From the NCBI RefSeq assembly GCF_902459685.1, contig NZ_CABPSF010000002.1, positions 248,001-312,000 on the forward strand: a stretch of DNA of 64,000 bases, written 5' to 3'. Positions 46,244 to 55,524 of the stretch are shown one piece after another. The notes under the pieces were generated by a model that saw only the letters and a program-made list of their open reading frames with translations, searched no databases and was not told where the DNA came from. The position numbers and the translations under genes were made by a program. This DNA comes from Pandoraea iniqua. Lineage in GTDB: Bacteria > Pseudomonadota > Gammaproteobacteria > Burkholderiales > Burkholderiaceae. Numbering within the stretch: position 1 is the stretch's first letter; the number at the start of each line of letters is the position of its first letter.

Positions 46244-48346
46244 TTACTTCACGCGCATGCCCGGCTTGGCACCGTCGTGCGGTTCGAGAATGTAGATGCC
46301 GGGTTCAGCCTTCTCGTTTGCTGCCGACGCCGCGAGCACCATCCCTTCCGACAGACCGAACTTCATCTTGCGCGGCGCCAGATTGGCCACCATCACGGTG
46401 AGCTTGCCGACCAGCGCTTCCGGTTGCGGATACGCCGACTTGATGCCCGAGAAGACGTTACGCGTCTGGGCTTCACCCACATCCAGCGTGAGTTGCAGCA
46501 GCTTGTCCGAGCCTTCCACGGCCTGACAGGCAACGATGCGTGCGATGCGCAGATCGATCTTGGCGAAGTCGTCGATGGTGATGACACCGTCGTCTGCTAC
46601 CGCCGGCGCGGTTGCTGCGGCTTTGTCCTTGCCCTTAGCCTTGCTCGCGTCGGCGGACGCTGCGGCCGGGGCCGCCGTCGCTTGCAGCGAATCGCGGTTG
46701 GCGGCGACCAGTGCCTCGACCTGCTTGCCTTCGACGCGCGTCATCAGGTGCTTGTAGGCCGAGATGGCGCTGGCCGAGGTCAGCGGCGTGGCGACGTCCT
46801 GCCACGTTTGCGGGGCAATGTTCAGGAACTGCTCGACCGCCGCAGCCGTCGTCGGCAGCACGGGCTTGAGATACAGCGTGAGCAGGCGGAAAGCTTCCAG
46901 ACACACCGAGCAGGCTTCATGCAGCGCGCCCGCTTGTGCCGGGTCCTTCGCCAGATCCCACGGCTTGACCGTGTCGACGTAGCCGTTCACGGCATCCGCC
47001 TGTTCCATCACCAGACGCAGGGCCTTGCCGAATTCACGGGCTTCGTAATGTGCCGCGATCTGCGGTGCCACGCCGCGCAATTGCGCGAGCAGCGGCGCTT
47101 GCATGGCGTCGGCCGAGACGCGGCCATCGAAACGCTTGAGCAGGAAGCCGGCAGCGCGGCTGGCAATGTTCACGTACTTGCCGACCAGATCGCTGTTCAC
47201 GCGGGCGATGAAGTCATCGAGGTTCAGGTCGATGTCTTCCATCGTGTTGCCGAGCTTGGCGCCGATGTAATAACGCAGCCATTCGGGGTTCAGACCCGTG
47301 TCGATGAAGCTCTGTGCGGTGATGAACGTACCGCGCGACTTCGACATCTTCTGGCCATCGACGGTCAGGAAGCCGTGCGCAAACACGTTGGTCGGCGTGC
47401 GATGACCCGAGAATTCGAGCATCGCCGGCCAGAACAACGTGTGGAAGTACAGGATGTCCTTGCCGATGAAGTGGTACTGCTCGGTCGTCGAACCCGGCTT
47501 GACCCACTCGTCGAAGTTCAGGCCACGCTGGGCGCACAGGTTCTTGAAGCTGGCGTAGTAGCCGACCGGCGCGTCGAGCCAGACATAGAAGTACTTGCCG
47601 GGTGCGCCCGGGATTTCGAAACCGAAATACGGCGCGTCGCGCGAGATATCCCAGTCGGCCAGCGTCGACTCACCGTCTTCGCCCAGCCATTCCTTCATCT
47701 TGTTCGCGGCTTCCGGCTGGGCGAGGCCCGCCACCCACTTGCGCAGGAACTGCTCGCAGCGCGGGTCCGACAGCTTGAAGAAGTAGTGCGTCGAGGTTTT
47801 GCGCACGGGCGTAGCGCCCGAAACCACCGAGTACGGGTTGAGCAGGTCGGTCGGCGCATAGGTCGAGCCGCAGACCTCGCACGAGTCGCCGTACTGATCT
47901 TTGGCGCCGCACTTCGGGCATTCGCCTTTGATGAAGCGGTCCGGCAGGAACATTTCCTTGACCGGGTCATACGCCTGTTCGATATCGCGCGCCTCGATCA
48001 GCCCCTGTGCCTTGAGCGCCAGATAGACGTTTTCGGACAGTTCGCGGTTTTCTTCGGAATCCGTCGAATAGTAGTTATCGAACGAGATGCCAAAGCTGTC
48101 GAAATCGCGCTTGTGCTCTTTCCAGACGCGCTCGATCAGTTGCTTGGGCGTGAGGCCTTCCTTTTCGGCACGCAGCATGACCGGCGTGCCGTGCGTGTCG
48201 TCCGCCCCCACGTAGTACACCTCATGGCCCTGCATCCGCATGTACCGCACCCAGATATCTGTCTGGATATATTCCACCAAGTGACCGATGTGAATCTGGC
48301 CATTGGCGTACGGCAGGGCGGAGGTGACAAGAATGCGGCGGGACAT
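46244..48346 (-). CDS. metG: Methionyl-tRNA synthetase
   Basis: MetG charges tRNA-Met and initiator tRNA. The 700-residue protein has HIGH at 19-22 (GQIHIGHL), a zinc knuckle [23 protein letters not shown] at 333-337 and an anticodon domain. A Lys/Ala-rich linker and a C-terminal tRNA-binding EMAP-like domain follow ([15 protein letters not shown] ... MVLAASAAN). This is the long dimeric type. ATG 48346 is the family start ([16 protein letters not shown]); the frame is open further upstream without support. Confidence 0.97.
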   Translation of the reverse strand: MSRRILVTSALPYANGQIHIGHLVEYIQTDIWVRYMRMQGHEVYYVGADDTHGTPVMLRAEKEGLTPKQLIERVWKEHKRDFDSFGISFDNYYSTDSEENRELSENVYLALKAQGLIEARDIEQAYDPVKEMFLPDRFIKGECPKCGAKDQYGDSCEVCGSTYAPTDLLNPYSVVSGATPVRKTSTHYFFKLSDPRCEQFLRKWVAGLAQPEAANKMKEWLGEDGESTLADWDISRDAPYFGFEIPGAPGKYFYVWLDAPVGYYASFKNLCAQRGLNFDEWVKPGSTTEQYHFIGKDILYFHTLFWPAMLEFSGHRTPTNVFAHGFLTVDGQKMSKSRGTFITAQSFIDTGLNPEWLRYYIGAKLGNTMEDIDLNLDDFIARVNSDLVGKYVNIASRAAGFLLKRFDGRVSADAMQAPLLAQLRGVAPQIAAHYEAREFGKALRLVMEQADAVNGYVDTVKPWDLAKDPAQAGALHEACSVCLEAFRLLTLYLKPVLPTTAAAVEQFLNIAPQTWQDVATPLTSASAISAYKHLMTRVEGKQVEALVAANRDSLQATAAPAAASADASKAKGKDKAAATAPAVADDGVITIDDFAKIDLRIARIVACQAVEGSDKLLQLTLDVGEAQTRNVFSGIKSAYPQPEALVGKLTVMVANLAPRKMKFGLSEGMVLAASAANEKAEPGIYILEPHDGAKPGMRVK

Positions 48347-48493
48347 GGAGTTTGCGTGTGGGTTGTAGTGGCGGGGAAGGGACGATTCTAGCAGGCGTGG
48401 CGCGTTACCGCCCAAATGGGGTCACTTGGCGGGAATAACGGCCTCAAAACGGAAGGGGAAGGGGGAAGGGCTCGGCCGGAAAAGCGTTCGGCC

Positions 48494-48522
48494 AAAAAAA
48501 AGCCGGAACCAGGTTCCGGCAT
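48494..48522 (-). terminator. Terminator of the OmpA-like lipoprotein transcript
   Basis: The stem GCCGGAA/TTCCGGC with loop CCAGG has an eight-A run on the + strand left side, which gives poly-U on the reverse transcript. Confidence 0.9.
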
Positions 48523-48620
48523 AACTAGGCACACGTAACGTCAATAACAAAGAGGAGATGGAAGCGCCCACGGTAGGCACTTCCGAAGGGTCAGAGCGAC
48601 GTGACGCGGGATTAGTTCAA

Positions 48621-48681
48621 CCGATGTGCCAACTTTTCGATGCTGCGTCGCAACATGCAGCCGCAGCATCGGTCACATCGG
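48621..48681 (-). repeat. Two-segment inverted repeat after the OmpA-like stop
   Basis: Outer arms CCGATGTG/CACATCGG (48621-48628, 48674-48681) enclose inner perfect 10-bp arms CGATGCTGCG/CGCAGCATCG (48638-48647, 48662-48671). It starts about ten bases past the stop on the reverse strand. Confidence 0.8.
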
Positions 48682-48690
48682 TCAGGTGGA

Positions 48691-49347
48691 TCAGCGCGGG
48701 GCTTGCTGTTGCGGGGCTTGCAGCAGAATTTCGACGCGGCGGTTCTGCGCGCGGCCTTCGGCCGTGGCATCCGACGCAACCGGCTGGCTCGACCCAACAC
48801 CCACGCCCTGCAAGCGGTTCGCGGCAACCCCGCGGCTCGTCAGGAACTGGATGACCGCGTTGGCGCGGTTCTGCGACAGCGGAATGTTGATGCGGTCGCC
48901 ACCGGTGCTGTCCGTGTGCCCGATCACGCGGGCCGTGATGCCCGGGTTCTGATTGAGCGAATTGGCGAGGTCGGTCAGCACGGCAGCGAAGTTAGGCTTG
49001 ATGGCGTACTGGTTGGTGTCGAACGTCACATCGCTCGGCACGTTGACCTGGAGCTGGCCGTCCGGGCGTTCGGTAATTTGCGTGCCGGTGCCGGCCGTGT
49101 GGCCGCCCAGCGTGTTCTTGATGGACTGCCAGTTGTAACCGGCCGCACCGCCGGCGGCGGCACCTACCGCGGCGCCGATCAGCGTGCCCGTCGTGTTGCC
49201 ACCGATGAGGTTACCCAGACCCGCCCCGACCGCCGCGCCGACACCGGTGCCGACCGCCGTGTTGGTGCCCTGCGGCGTCTGGCAGCCAGCCAGCAGGGCA
49301 GCGGCGACCAGGACAAGCGCCGAAGCGCGCAGAGTGTTCTTATTCAT
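48691..49347 (-). CDS. OmpA-family lipoprotein with glycine zipper
   Basis: The 218-residue product has a lipoprotein signal with Cys22 (LLAGC), glycine-zipper segments (about 32-75, repeated GAAVGAGLG / GAAVGAAAGGAAG) and a C-terminal OmpA peptidoglycan-binding domain (about 105-210). The domain carries NPGITARVIGHTDSTG and RANAVIQFLTSRGVAANRL, with NRRVEI near the end. It should tie the outer membrane to peptidoglycan, like YiaD. ATG 49347 begins the signal. Its transcript has a structured 3' UTR and terminator. Confidence 0.93.
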   Translation of the reverse strand: MNKNTLRASALVLVAAALLAGCQTPQGTNTAVGTGVGAAVGAGLGNLIGGNTTGTLIGAAVGAAAGGAAGYNWQSIKNTLGGHTAGTGTQITERPDGQLQVNVPSDVTFDTNQYAIKPNFAAVLTDLANSLNQNPGITARVIGHTDSTGGDRINIPLSQNRANAVIQFLTSRGVAANRLQGVGVGSSQPVASDATAEGRAQNRRVEILLQAPQQQAPR

Positions 49348-49620
49348 ATAAGGCTCCTTCTCGATTAGCTTGCTGTGATGAGACACACGTGAGCACTTCG
49401 CGGAAGCACGCGCGCCTGGCATGGGTTTTGACGCCCACCGGCGCGACGTCTTTTACAATAGTGCCGAGTGTCAACCGCTGGCAAGGACAGATTGCCACGG
49501 TGACTGGTTCCCCAAAACACGTGCGCCTCGCATGCTAATCGAGAGCGCGCGCCACGGATGTTACAAGTTGTTAGCGATGCGCCGGCCCGTCCGCGTGCCG
49601 CTACAGAGCGAGAGACCGAC

Positions 49621-50703
49621 ATGGAAGTAGCGCAAATCAACGACGTACTGCGAGGCATCGTCGACCCCGATACGGGGCTGGATCTGGTCGCCGGCAAGTA
49701 TGTGAAACGAGTCGACGCCGAACACGGTCATGTCGGCATCGCCATCGAATTCGGTTATCCGGCGAAAAGTCAGTTCGAGGCCATGCGCACGCGCATCACC
49801 GACGCCGTCGGCAAGCTGCCCGGGGTAGAGCGCGTTGCTGTCGAAATCAGCCAGAAGATTGTCGCGCACGCCGTTCAACGTGGCGTCAAGCTCCTTCCCA
49901 ATGTGAAAAACATTGTGGCGGTTGCCTCGGGCAAGGGCGGCGTGGGCAAAAGCACCACGGCGGTCAACCTGGCGCTCGCGCTGGCGGCCGAAGGGGCGAA
50001 TGTCGGGATTCTGGATGCCGACATCTACGGCCCGTCGCTGCCCACGCTGCTGGGCATTCACGGCAAGCCCGAATCGAAAGACGGCAAGTCGCTCGAACCG
50101 ATGGTCGGCCACGGCTTGCAGGCCAGCTCCATCGGCTTTCTGATCGAGCCGGACAACCCCATGGTGTGGCGCGGCCCGATGGTGACGCAGGCGTTGGAGC
50201 AACTGCTCAACCAGACCAACTGGAAGGATCTGGACTACCTGATCGTCGACATGCCGCCGGGCACGGGCGATATCCAGCTCACGCTGGCGCAGAAGGTGCC
50301 CGTCACCGGCGCGGTCATCGTGACCACCCCGCAGGATCTGGCGCTGCTCGACGCGCGCAAGGGTCTCAAGATGTTCGAGAAGGTTGGCGTCCCGATTTTG
50401 GGGTTGATCGAGAACATGAGCCTGCATATCTGCTCGAACTGCGGTCATGAAGAGCCGATCTTCGGCGTGGGCGGCGGCGAGCGTATGAGCCACGACTTCG
50501 ACGTCGATCTGCTGGGCAAGCTGCCGCTGGAAATGAGCATCCGCGTTCACGCTGACGCCGGTATGCCAAGCGTGGTGGGCGATCCGGACGGCCGCGTCGC
50601 CGAGCTGTACAAGGCCATCGCCCGCAAGGTCGCGGTGAAGATCGCGTCGAAGCAGAAGGACATGACGAGCAAGTTCCCGTCGATCGTTGTTCAGAACACC
50701 TGA
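49621..50703 (+). CDS. apbC: Iron-sulfur cluster carrier protein ApbC/Mrp
   Basis: ApbC is a P-loop ATPase that binds and transfers Fe-S clusters. The 360-residue protein has an N-terminal MIP18/DUF59 domain (about 1-85), the deviant Walker A GKGGVGKST at 104-112, DADIYGPSLP, DMPPGTGD and the cluster-binding CxxC with Cys271 and Cys274 (ICSNCGHEE). The ATG at 49621 follows GCGAGAGACCGAC. A TACAAT at 49454 is a possible distant -10. Divergent from the OmpA-like gene. Confidence 0.96.
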   Translation: MEVAQINDVLRGIVDPDTGLDLVAGKYVKRVDAEHGHVGIAIEFGYPAKSQFEAMRTRITDAVGKLPGVERVAVEISQKIVAHAVQRGVKLLPNVKNIVAVASGKGGVGKSTTAVNLALALAAEGANVGILDADIYGPSLPTLLGIHGKPESKDGKSLEPMVGHGLQASSIGFLIEPDNPMVWRGPMVTQALEQLLNQTNWKDLDYLIVDMPPGTGDIQLTLAQKVPVTGAVIVTTPQDLALLDARKGLKMFEKVGVPILGLIENMSLHICSNCGHEEPIFGVGGGERMSHDFDVDLLGKLPLEMSIRVHADAGMPSVVGDPDGRVAELYKAIARKVAVKIASKQKDMTSKFPSIVVQNT

Positions 50704-50815
50704 AACAGGCTGACGGGGCAGGCTGCCGGGCGGTGCGTGTGAAAAAATCACCGCACCGCAACAATCGCGTAAAATACGCCCACTTTTTACGTACTACCCC
50801 AGTTCAGGCCCACAC

Positions 50816-51385
50816 ATGAGCATCAAGTCCGATAAATGGATCCGGCGAATGGCCGAAGAGCACGGCATGATCGAGCCCTTCGAGCCGACGCAGATCCGCT
50901 ATTCCCAGGACGGGCAGAAGATCGTCAGCTACGGCACGTCGAGTTACGGCTACGACATCCGCTGTGCGCCTGAATTCAAGGTCTTCACGAACATCAATTC
51001 GACGATCGTCGATCCGAAGAACTTCGACGAGAAGTCCTTTGTCGACGTCGAGAGCGATGTCTGCATCATTCCGCCGAACTCGTTCGCGCTGGCCCGCACC
51101 GTCGAGTACTTCCGCATTCCGCGTAGTGTGCTCACCGTGTGTCTGGGCAAATCGACGTATGCCCGGTGCGGCATCATCGTGAACGTGACGCCGTTCGAAC
51201 CCGAATGGGAGGGCTACGTGACCCTGGAATTCTCGAACACGACGCCGCTGCCGGCCAAGATCTACGCCAACGAAGGCGTCGCTCAGGTGCTGTTCTTCGA
51301 GTCCGACGAAGTCTGCGAGACCTCGTACAAGGACCGCGGCGGGAAGTATCAAGGACAGCGTGGTGTCACGCTGCCGAAAACCTAG
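50816..51385 (+). CDS. dcd: dCTP deaminase
   Basis: Dcd deaminates dCTP to dUTP, the main source of dTMP. The 189-residue trimeric dUTPase-fold enzyme has [34 protein letters not shown] and [20 protein letters not shown] with the catalytic Glu in TLEFSN. Length is normal. TAAAAT at 50770 is a plausible -10. It is followed by the large decarboxylase gene after 106 bases. Confidence 0.96.
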   Translation: MSIKSDKWIRRMAEEHGMIEPFEPTQIRYSQDGQKIVSYGTSSYGYDIRCAPEFKVFTNINSTIVDPKNFDEKSFVDVESDVCIIPPNSFALARTVEYFRIPRSVLTVCLGKSTYARCGIIVNVTPFEPEWEGYVTLEFSNTTPLPAKIYANEGVAQVLFFESDEVCETSYKDRGGKYQGQRGVTLPKT

Positions 51386-51491
51386 CCCATTACGCTAGTG
51401 ACTCGCCGCCGGTGAGCATCCTCTCTATTGCACTGCCCAAGAGCCACGGCCATGTCGGACCGTGGCTCGTTCTTTTGTCGAAGGAACGCCA

Positions 51492-53777
51492 ATGAAATTC
51501 CGTTTTCCGATCGTCATCATTGACGAGGACTTCCGCTCCGAAAATATCTCCGGATCCGGGATTCGTTCTTTGGCGGAGGCCATCGAAGCCGAGGGCATGG
51601 AGGTCAATGGCCTGACGAGCTACGGCGATCTGACGTCGTTTGCGCAACAGGCCAGCCGCGCGTCGAGCTTCATTCTGTCGATCGACGACGACGAATTCGG
51701 CACGTTCTCGAGCGAAGCGGGCGGTGAAGGCGAGGGCGAACTGGCGCTGGCCATCATCAACCTGCGCGCGTTCGTGCAGGAAGTGCGCCGCCGCAATCCG
51801 GATATTCCGATTTTCCTGTACGGCGAGACCCGCACGTCGCGTCACATCCCGAACGACATCCTGCGCGAGCTGCACGGCTTCATTCACATGTTCGAAGACA
51901 CGCCCGAGTTCGTGGCGCGTCACATCATTCGTGAAGCCAAGTCGTATCTCGACTCGCTGCCGCCGCCGTTCTTCCGCTCGCTCACGCACTACGCGGCCGA
52001 CGGTTCGTACTCGTGGCACTGCCCGGGGCACTCGGGCGGCGTGGCGTTCCTGAAGAGTCCGGTGGGCCAGATGTTCCACCAGTTCTTCGGCGAGAACATG
52101 CTGCGCGCCGACGTTTGCAACGCGGTGGAAGAACTCGGCCAGTTGCTCGATCACAACGGCCCGGTGGGTGCGTCGGAGCGCAATGCCGCGCGTATCTTCA
52201 ACGCGGATCACCTGTTCTTCGTGACCAACGGCACGTCGACGTCGAACAAGATCGTCTGGCACGCGACCGTCGCCCCGGGCGACATCGTCGTGGTCGACCG
52301 CAACTGCCACAAGTCGATTCTGCACGCGATCACGATGACGGGCGCCGTGCCGGTGTTCCTCACACCGACGCGTAACCACCTCGGCATCATCGGCCCGATT
52401 CCGAAGTCGGAATTCGACCCCGAAGTGATTCGCGCGAAGATCGAAGCCAACCCGTTCGCCCGCGAAGTGCTGGAGCGCGACCCGAACGCCAAGCCGCGCA
52501 TCCTGACGATCACGCAAAGCACGTACGACGGTGTGATCTACAACGTCGAGATGATCAAGGAAGTGCTGGGCAACACGATCGATACGCTGCACTTCGACGA
52601 AGCCTGGCTGCCGCACGCCACGTTCCACGAGTTCTATCGCGACATGCACGCCATCGGCGAAGGCCGTCCGCGTTCGTCGGAAGCGACCATCTATGCGACG
52701 CACTCGACGCACAAGCTGCTCGCCGGTATTTCGCAGGCCTCGCAGATCGTGGTGCAAGAGGCGGATACGCGCAATTTCGATACGTACCGCTTCAACGAGG
52801 CGTACCTGATGCACACGTCGACCTCGCCGCAGTACGCCATCATCGCCTCGTGCGACGTGGCGGCCGCGATGATGGAGCCGCCGGGCGGCACGGCACTCGT
52901 GGAAGAGTCGATCGTCGAGGCGCTCGACTTCCGCCGCGCCATGCGCAAGGTGGCGAACGAGTACGGCGATTCGTGGTGGTTCTCGGTCTGGGGCCCGGAC
53001 AATCTGGGCGACGAAGGCACGATTCAGCGCGACGACTGGGTGCTGCGCGCGAACGAGCGCTGGCACGGCTTCGGCGATCTGGCCGAAGGCTTCAACATGC
53101 TCGACCCGATCAAGGCGACGATCATCACGCCGGGGCTGGACGTGGAAGGCGAGTTCGGCGAATCGGGCATTCCGGCCGCCATCGTCACCAAGTACCTTGC
53201 CGAGCACGGCATTATCGTGGAGAAGACCGGGCTGTATTCGTTCTTCATCATGTTCACGATCGGTATCACCAAGGGCCGCTGGAACTCGATGGTGACCGAG
53301 CTGCAACAGTTCAAGGACGACTACGATCACAATCGTCCGCTGTGGCGTGTGCTGCCCGAGTTCGTGGCGAAATTCCCGCGTTACGAGCGTATCGGTCTGC
53401 GCGACCTGTGCGATCAGATCCACAGCGTGTACAAGGCCAACGATGTGGCGCGCGTGACGACCGAGATGTATCTCTCGGACATGCAGCCCGCGATGAAGCC
53501 GACCGATGCGTTCTCGAAGCTGGCGCACCGCCAGATCGACCGCGTGTCGATCGACGAACTCGAAGGCCGCGTGACCAGCGTGCTGCTCACGCCGTACCCG
53601 CCGGGCATTCCGCTGCTGATTCCGGGCGAACGTTTCAACGCCGCGATCATCGAGTACCTGCGCTTCGCACGTGACTTCAACGAGCGTTTCCCGGGCTTCC
53701 ACACCGATATTCACGGTCTGGTGGTCGAAGAGGTGGATGGCCGTCCGGAGTACTTCGTGGACTGCGTGCGTCAATAA
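51492..53777 (+). CDS. PLP-dependent arginine/lysine/ornithine decarboxylase
   Basis: The 761-residue protein is the large AdiA/LdcI/SpeC type: N-terminal wing (about 1-130), PLP core, C-terminal domain. HYAADGSYSWHCPGHSGGVA, GDIVVVDRNCHKSILHAI and THSTHKLLAG with PLP lysine Lys408 are clear. It decarboxylates a basic amino acid to a polyamine or its precursor; the substrate cannot be fixed from the sequence, though arginine is common for the constitutive betaproteobacterial form. No antiporter gene is next to it, so acid resistance is not implied. ATG 51492 follows AAGGAACG. Confidence 0.92.
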   Translation: MKFRFPIVIIDEDFRSENISGSGIRSLAEAIEAEGMEVNGLTSYGDLTSFAQQASRASSFILSIDDDEFGTFSSEAGGEGEGELALAIINLRAFVQEVRRRNPDIPIFLYGETRTSRHIPNDILRELHGFIHMFEDTPEFVARHIIREAKSYLDSLPPPFFRSLTHYAADGSYSWHCPGHSGGVAFLKSPVGQMFHQFFGENMLRADVCNAVEELGQLLDHNGPVGASERNAARIFNADHLFFVTNGTSTSNKIVWHATVAPGDIVVVDRNCHKSILHAITMTGAVPVFLTPTRNHLGIIGPIPKSEFDPEVIRAKIEANPFAREVLERDPNAKPRILTITQSTYDGVIYNVEMIKEVLGNTIDTLHFDEAWLPHATFHEFYRDMHAIGEGRPRSSEATIYATHSTHKLLAGISQASQIVVQEADTRNFDTYRFNEAYLMHTSTSPQYAIIASCDVAAAMMEPPGGTALVEESIVEALDFRRAMRKVANEYGDSWWFSVWGPDNLGDEGTIQRDDWVLRANERWHGFGDLAEGFNMLDPIKATIITPGLDVEGEFGESGIPAAIVTKYLAEHGIIVEKTGLYSFFIMFTIGITKGRWNSMVTELQQFKDDYDHNRPLWRVLPEFVAKFPRYERIGLRDLCDQIHSVYKANDVARVTTEMYLSDMQPAMKPTDAFSKLAHRQIDRVSIDELEGRVTSVLLTPYPPGIPLLIPGERFNAAIIEYLRFARDFNERFPGFHTDIHGLVVEEVDGRPEYFVDCVRQ

Positions 53778-53819
53778 CCTGCGGCATAAGTCCGCGTCCG
53801 CCGACGGCGCGACGCAAAA

Positions 53820-53861
53820 CAACACCCTGCCAGCGGCCTGCTGCGCAGGGTGTTGTCGTTT
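53820..53861 (+). terminator. Probable terminator after decarboxylase gene
   Basis: The perfect 11-bp stem CAACACCCTGC/GCAGGGTGTTG has a 14-base loop, then TCGTTT. The T-run is weak, so efficiency is uncertain. Confidence 0.7.
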
Positions 53862-54065
53862 ACGGCGCGCCATCCGCTTCGCCTCTGGGAGGATGCCTAG
53901 GCGAGCCGTTACGCGCTATACGCTTGTTTCTGACGTGACAACTTGCGGATATCGCGCAGGCGCGCTTGTCCCCAACGTGTTGCACGTTCCCAAATCCCTC
54001 GAATACCCGGTGAGATGCCGTGAACACGGCGGCAAACTTTCCAATCCCGAGGTAAATCGCCCGAT

Positions 54066-54109
54066 TTGAGGTTATGCTTGGTCGTCCTATTTTTGGGAAA
54101 TTACCCAAG
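54066..54109 (+). promoter_or_regulatory. Candidate gltS promoter with overlapping inverted repeat
   Basis: TTGAGG (54066-54071) and TATTTT (54088-54093) are 16 bases apart. Right after lies the inverted repeat TTGGG-AAATTA-CCCAA (54094-54109), where a repressor could block transcription. Inference from sequence only. Confidence 0.4.
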
Positions 54110-54166
54110 AATGCGGCGTAATCCCGTTGCTAAACTCGTCGCTTTTCGGATGTGGGAGGGGGGATC

Positions 54167-55396
54167 ATGGGCGTCACGGGACAACTGGTCTTCAGCAACT
54201 ACGGCACGCTCGTCTGCGCCACGCTGGTCCTGCTGCTGGGGCGCAAGCTGGTCGAATGGATTGGGCCGCTTCGCACGTACAGCATTCCCGAACCCGTCGC
54301 GGCGGGCCTGCTGGTGGCGTTCGCCACGCTGGCCCTGCGTCAGTTCGGGCACTTCGAACTGAAGTTCGACACCTCGTTGCAAACCCCGCTGATGCTGGCG
54401 TTTTTCGCGACCATCGGGCTGTCTGCCAATCTGGCGAGCCTGCGGGCCGGCGGGCGTACGCTCGCGCTGTTTCTCGCCGTGGTCGTGGGCATGCTGGTCA
54501 TGCAGAACACGATCGGTGTCGGTCTGGCCATGCTGCTTGGGCTGCCGCCTGGTGTGGGCCTGCTGGGCGGGTCGATCACGCTGGCCGGCGGTCACGGCAC
54601 CGGTGCCGCGTGGGGGCACGTCATGACGGAGCGCTACGGCGTGCAGTCGGCGGCGGAAATCGCGATGGCCTGCGCTACGTTCGGGCTGGTGCTGGGCGGT
54701 CTGCTCGGCGGGCCGGTGGCAAGGTATCTCGTCGGCCGTCTGGGGCGCCATGGCGCCCACGTGCCCGGCGCGGATACGTCGACGTCGGCCCCGGCGCCGG
54801 AAGGCTTCGAGCAGCCCCATACGGTCCGCCTGATCACCGCGCAGGCGTTGATCGAAACGGTGGCCATGATCGCGATCTGCCTGCTGGGCGGCGAAGTCAT
54901 CGCGGCGTGGCTGTCGGGCACGGCCTTCGAGCTGCCCACGTTCGTGTGCGTGCTGTTTACCGGCGTGATCGTGCGCAATGCGTTGTCGTTGGTCGGCTAC
55001 GAAGTGTTCGACCGTTCGTTGTCGGTGCTGGGCAACGTGAGTCTTTCGCTGTTTCTGGCGATGGCATTGATGGCGCTGCGGCTGTGGGACCTGTCGACGC
55101 TGGCCGTGCCGATGATCGTGATTCTCACCGTGCAGGTGGTGGCGATGGCCGCTTACGCCATCTTCGTGACCTTCCGCGTGATGGGCCGCAACTACGATGC
55201 GGCGGTGCTCGCTGCGGGGCACTGCGGCTTCGGGCTGGGTGCCACGCCGACGGCCATTGCGAATATGCAGGCGGTCACAGAGCGCTTCGGGCCGTCGCAC
55301 ATCGCGTTCTTGATCGTGCCGATGGTGGGGGCGTTCTTCATCGATATCGTCAACGCCATCGTGATCAAGGGCTTTCTGTCGTTACCGATCTTCTGA
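54167..55396 (+). CDS. gltS: Sodium/glutamate symporter
   Basis: GltS takes up glutamate with Na+. The 409-residue membrane protein has about ten hydrophobic helices in two inverted halves. It has the family motifs GRKLVEWIGPLRTYSIPEPV and GGSITLAGGHGTGAAWGHVM in the first half and GHCGFGLGATPTAIANMQAV in the second. A polar linker (about 200-225) divides the halves. GGGAGGGGGG precedes ATG 54167. It is convergent with argH. Confidence 0.94.
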   Translation: MGVTGQLVFSNYGTLVCATLVLLLGRKLVEWIGPLRTYSIPEPVAAGLLVAFATLALRQFGHFELKFDTSLQTPLMLAFFATIGLSANLASLRAGGRTLALFLAVVVGMLVMQNTIGVGLAMLLGLPPGVGLLGGSITLAGGHGTGAAWGHVMTERYGVQSAAEIAMACATFGLVLGGLLGGPVARYLVGRLGRHGAHVPGADTSTSAPAPEGFEQPHTVRLITAQALIETVAMIAICLLGGEVIAAWLSGTAFELPTFVCVLFTGVIVRNALSLVGYEVFDRSLSVLGNVSLSLFLAMALMALRLWDLSTLAVPMIVILTVQVVAMAAYAIFVTFRVMGRNYDAAVLAAGHCGFGLGATPTAIANMQAVTERFGPSHIAFLIVPMVGAFFIDIVNAIVIKGFLSLPIF

Positions 55397-55425
55397 TATC
55401 GGCCGCGGCACCGTCGTATGGGCAA

Positions 55426-55456
55426 AGAAAAAGCCACCCGATTGGGTGGCTTTTTC
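55426..55456. terminator. Terminator between gltS and argH
   Basis: The stem AAGCCACCC/GGGTGGCTT with loop GATT has A-runs before and five Ts after. It can serve both convergent genes. Confidence 0.88.
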
Positions 55457-55472
55457 GTCACTGCGGTTCAGC

Positions 55473-55524
55473 TTACTGCGTCGACTTACTTCGCCAGCTT
55501 ACTTCGCCAACTTACTTCGCCAGC
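55473..55524 (-). repeat. Four 13-bp repeats at the argH stop codon
   Basis: Read on the reverse strand the units are GCTGGCGAAGTAA, GTTGGCGAAGTAA, GCTGGCGAAGTAA and GTCGACGCAGTAA. The first contains the last codons and the stop of argH; the others follow it. Each ends in TAA. Confidence 0.9.

Larger units (their letters stand above)
48347..48690. other. Noncoding interval OmpA-like gene to metG, with 3' UTR structure
   Basis: No gene is supported. It holds a large two-part hairpin at 48621-48681 next to the OmpA-like stop and an intrinsic terminator at 48494-48522, both reading as the 3' UTR of the OmpA-like gene. The right-hand metG promoter should lie around 48350-48490. Confidence 0.6.
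53778..54166. other. Noncoding interval decarboxylase to gltS
   Basis: It holds the decarboxylase hairpin (53820-53855) and the likely gltS promoter (54066-54110). The short open frames here have no ribosome site or family features. The remaining 53880-54060 is unassigned. Confidence 0.55.

Noticed and set aside
50732-50757. Hairpin after apbC as an intrinsic terminator
   Set aside because: The arms pair imperfectly (one bulge) and no T-run follows; dcd begins soon after.
51390-53873. 827-codon reverse-strand open frame opposite the decarboxylase gene
   Set aside because: It mirrors the codon pattern of the forward gene, extends past both of its ends without a start or ribosome site, and has no recognisable domain.
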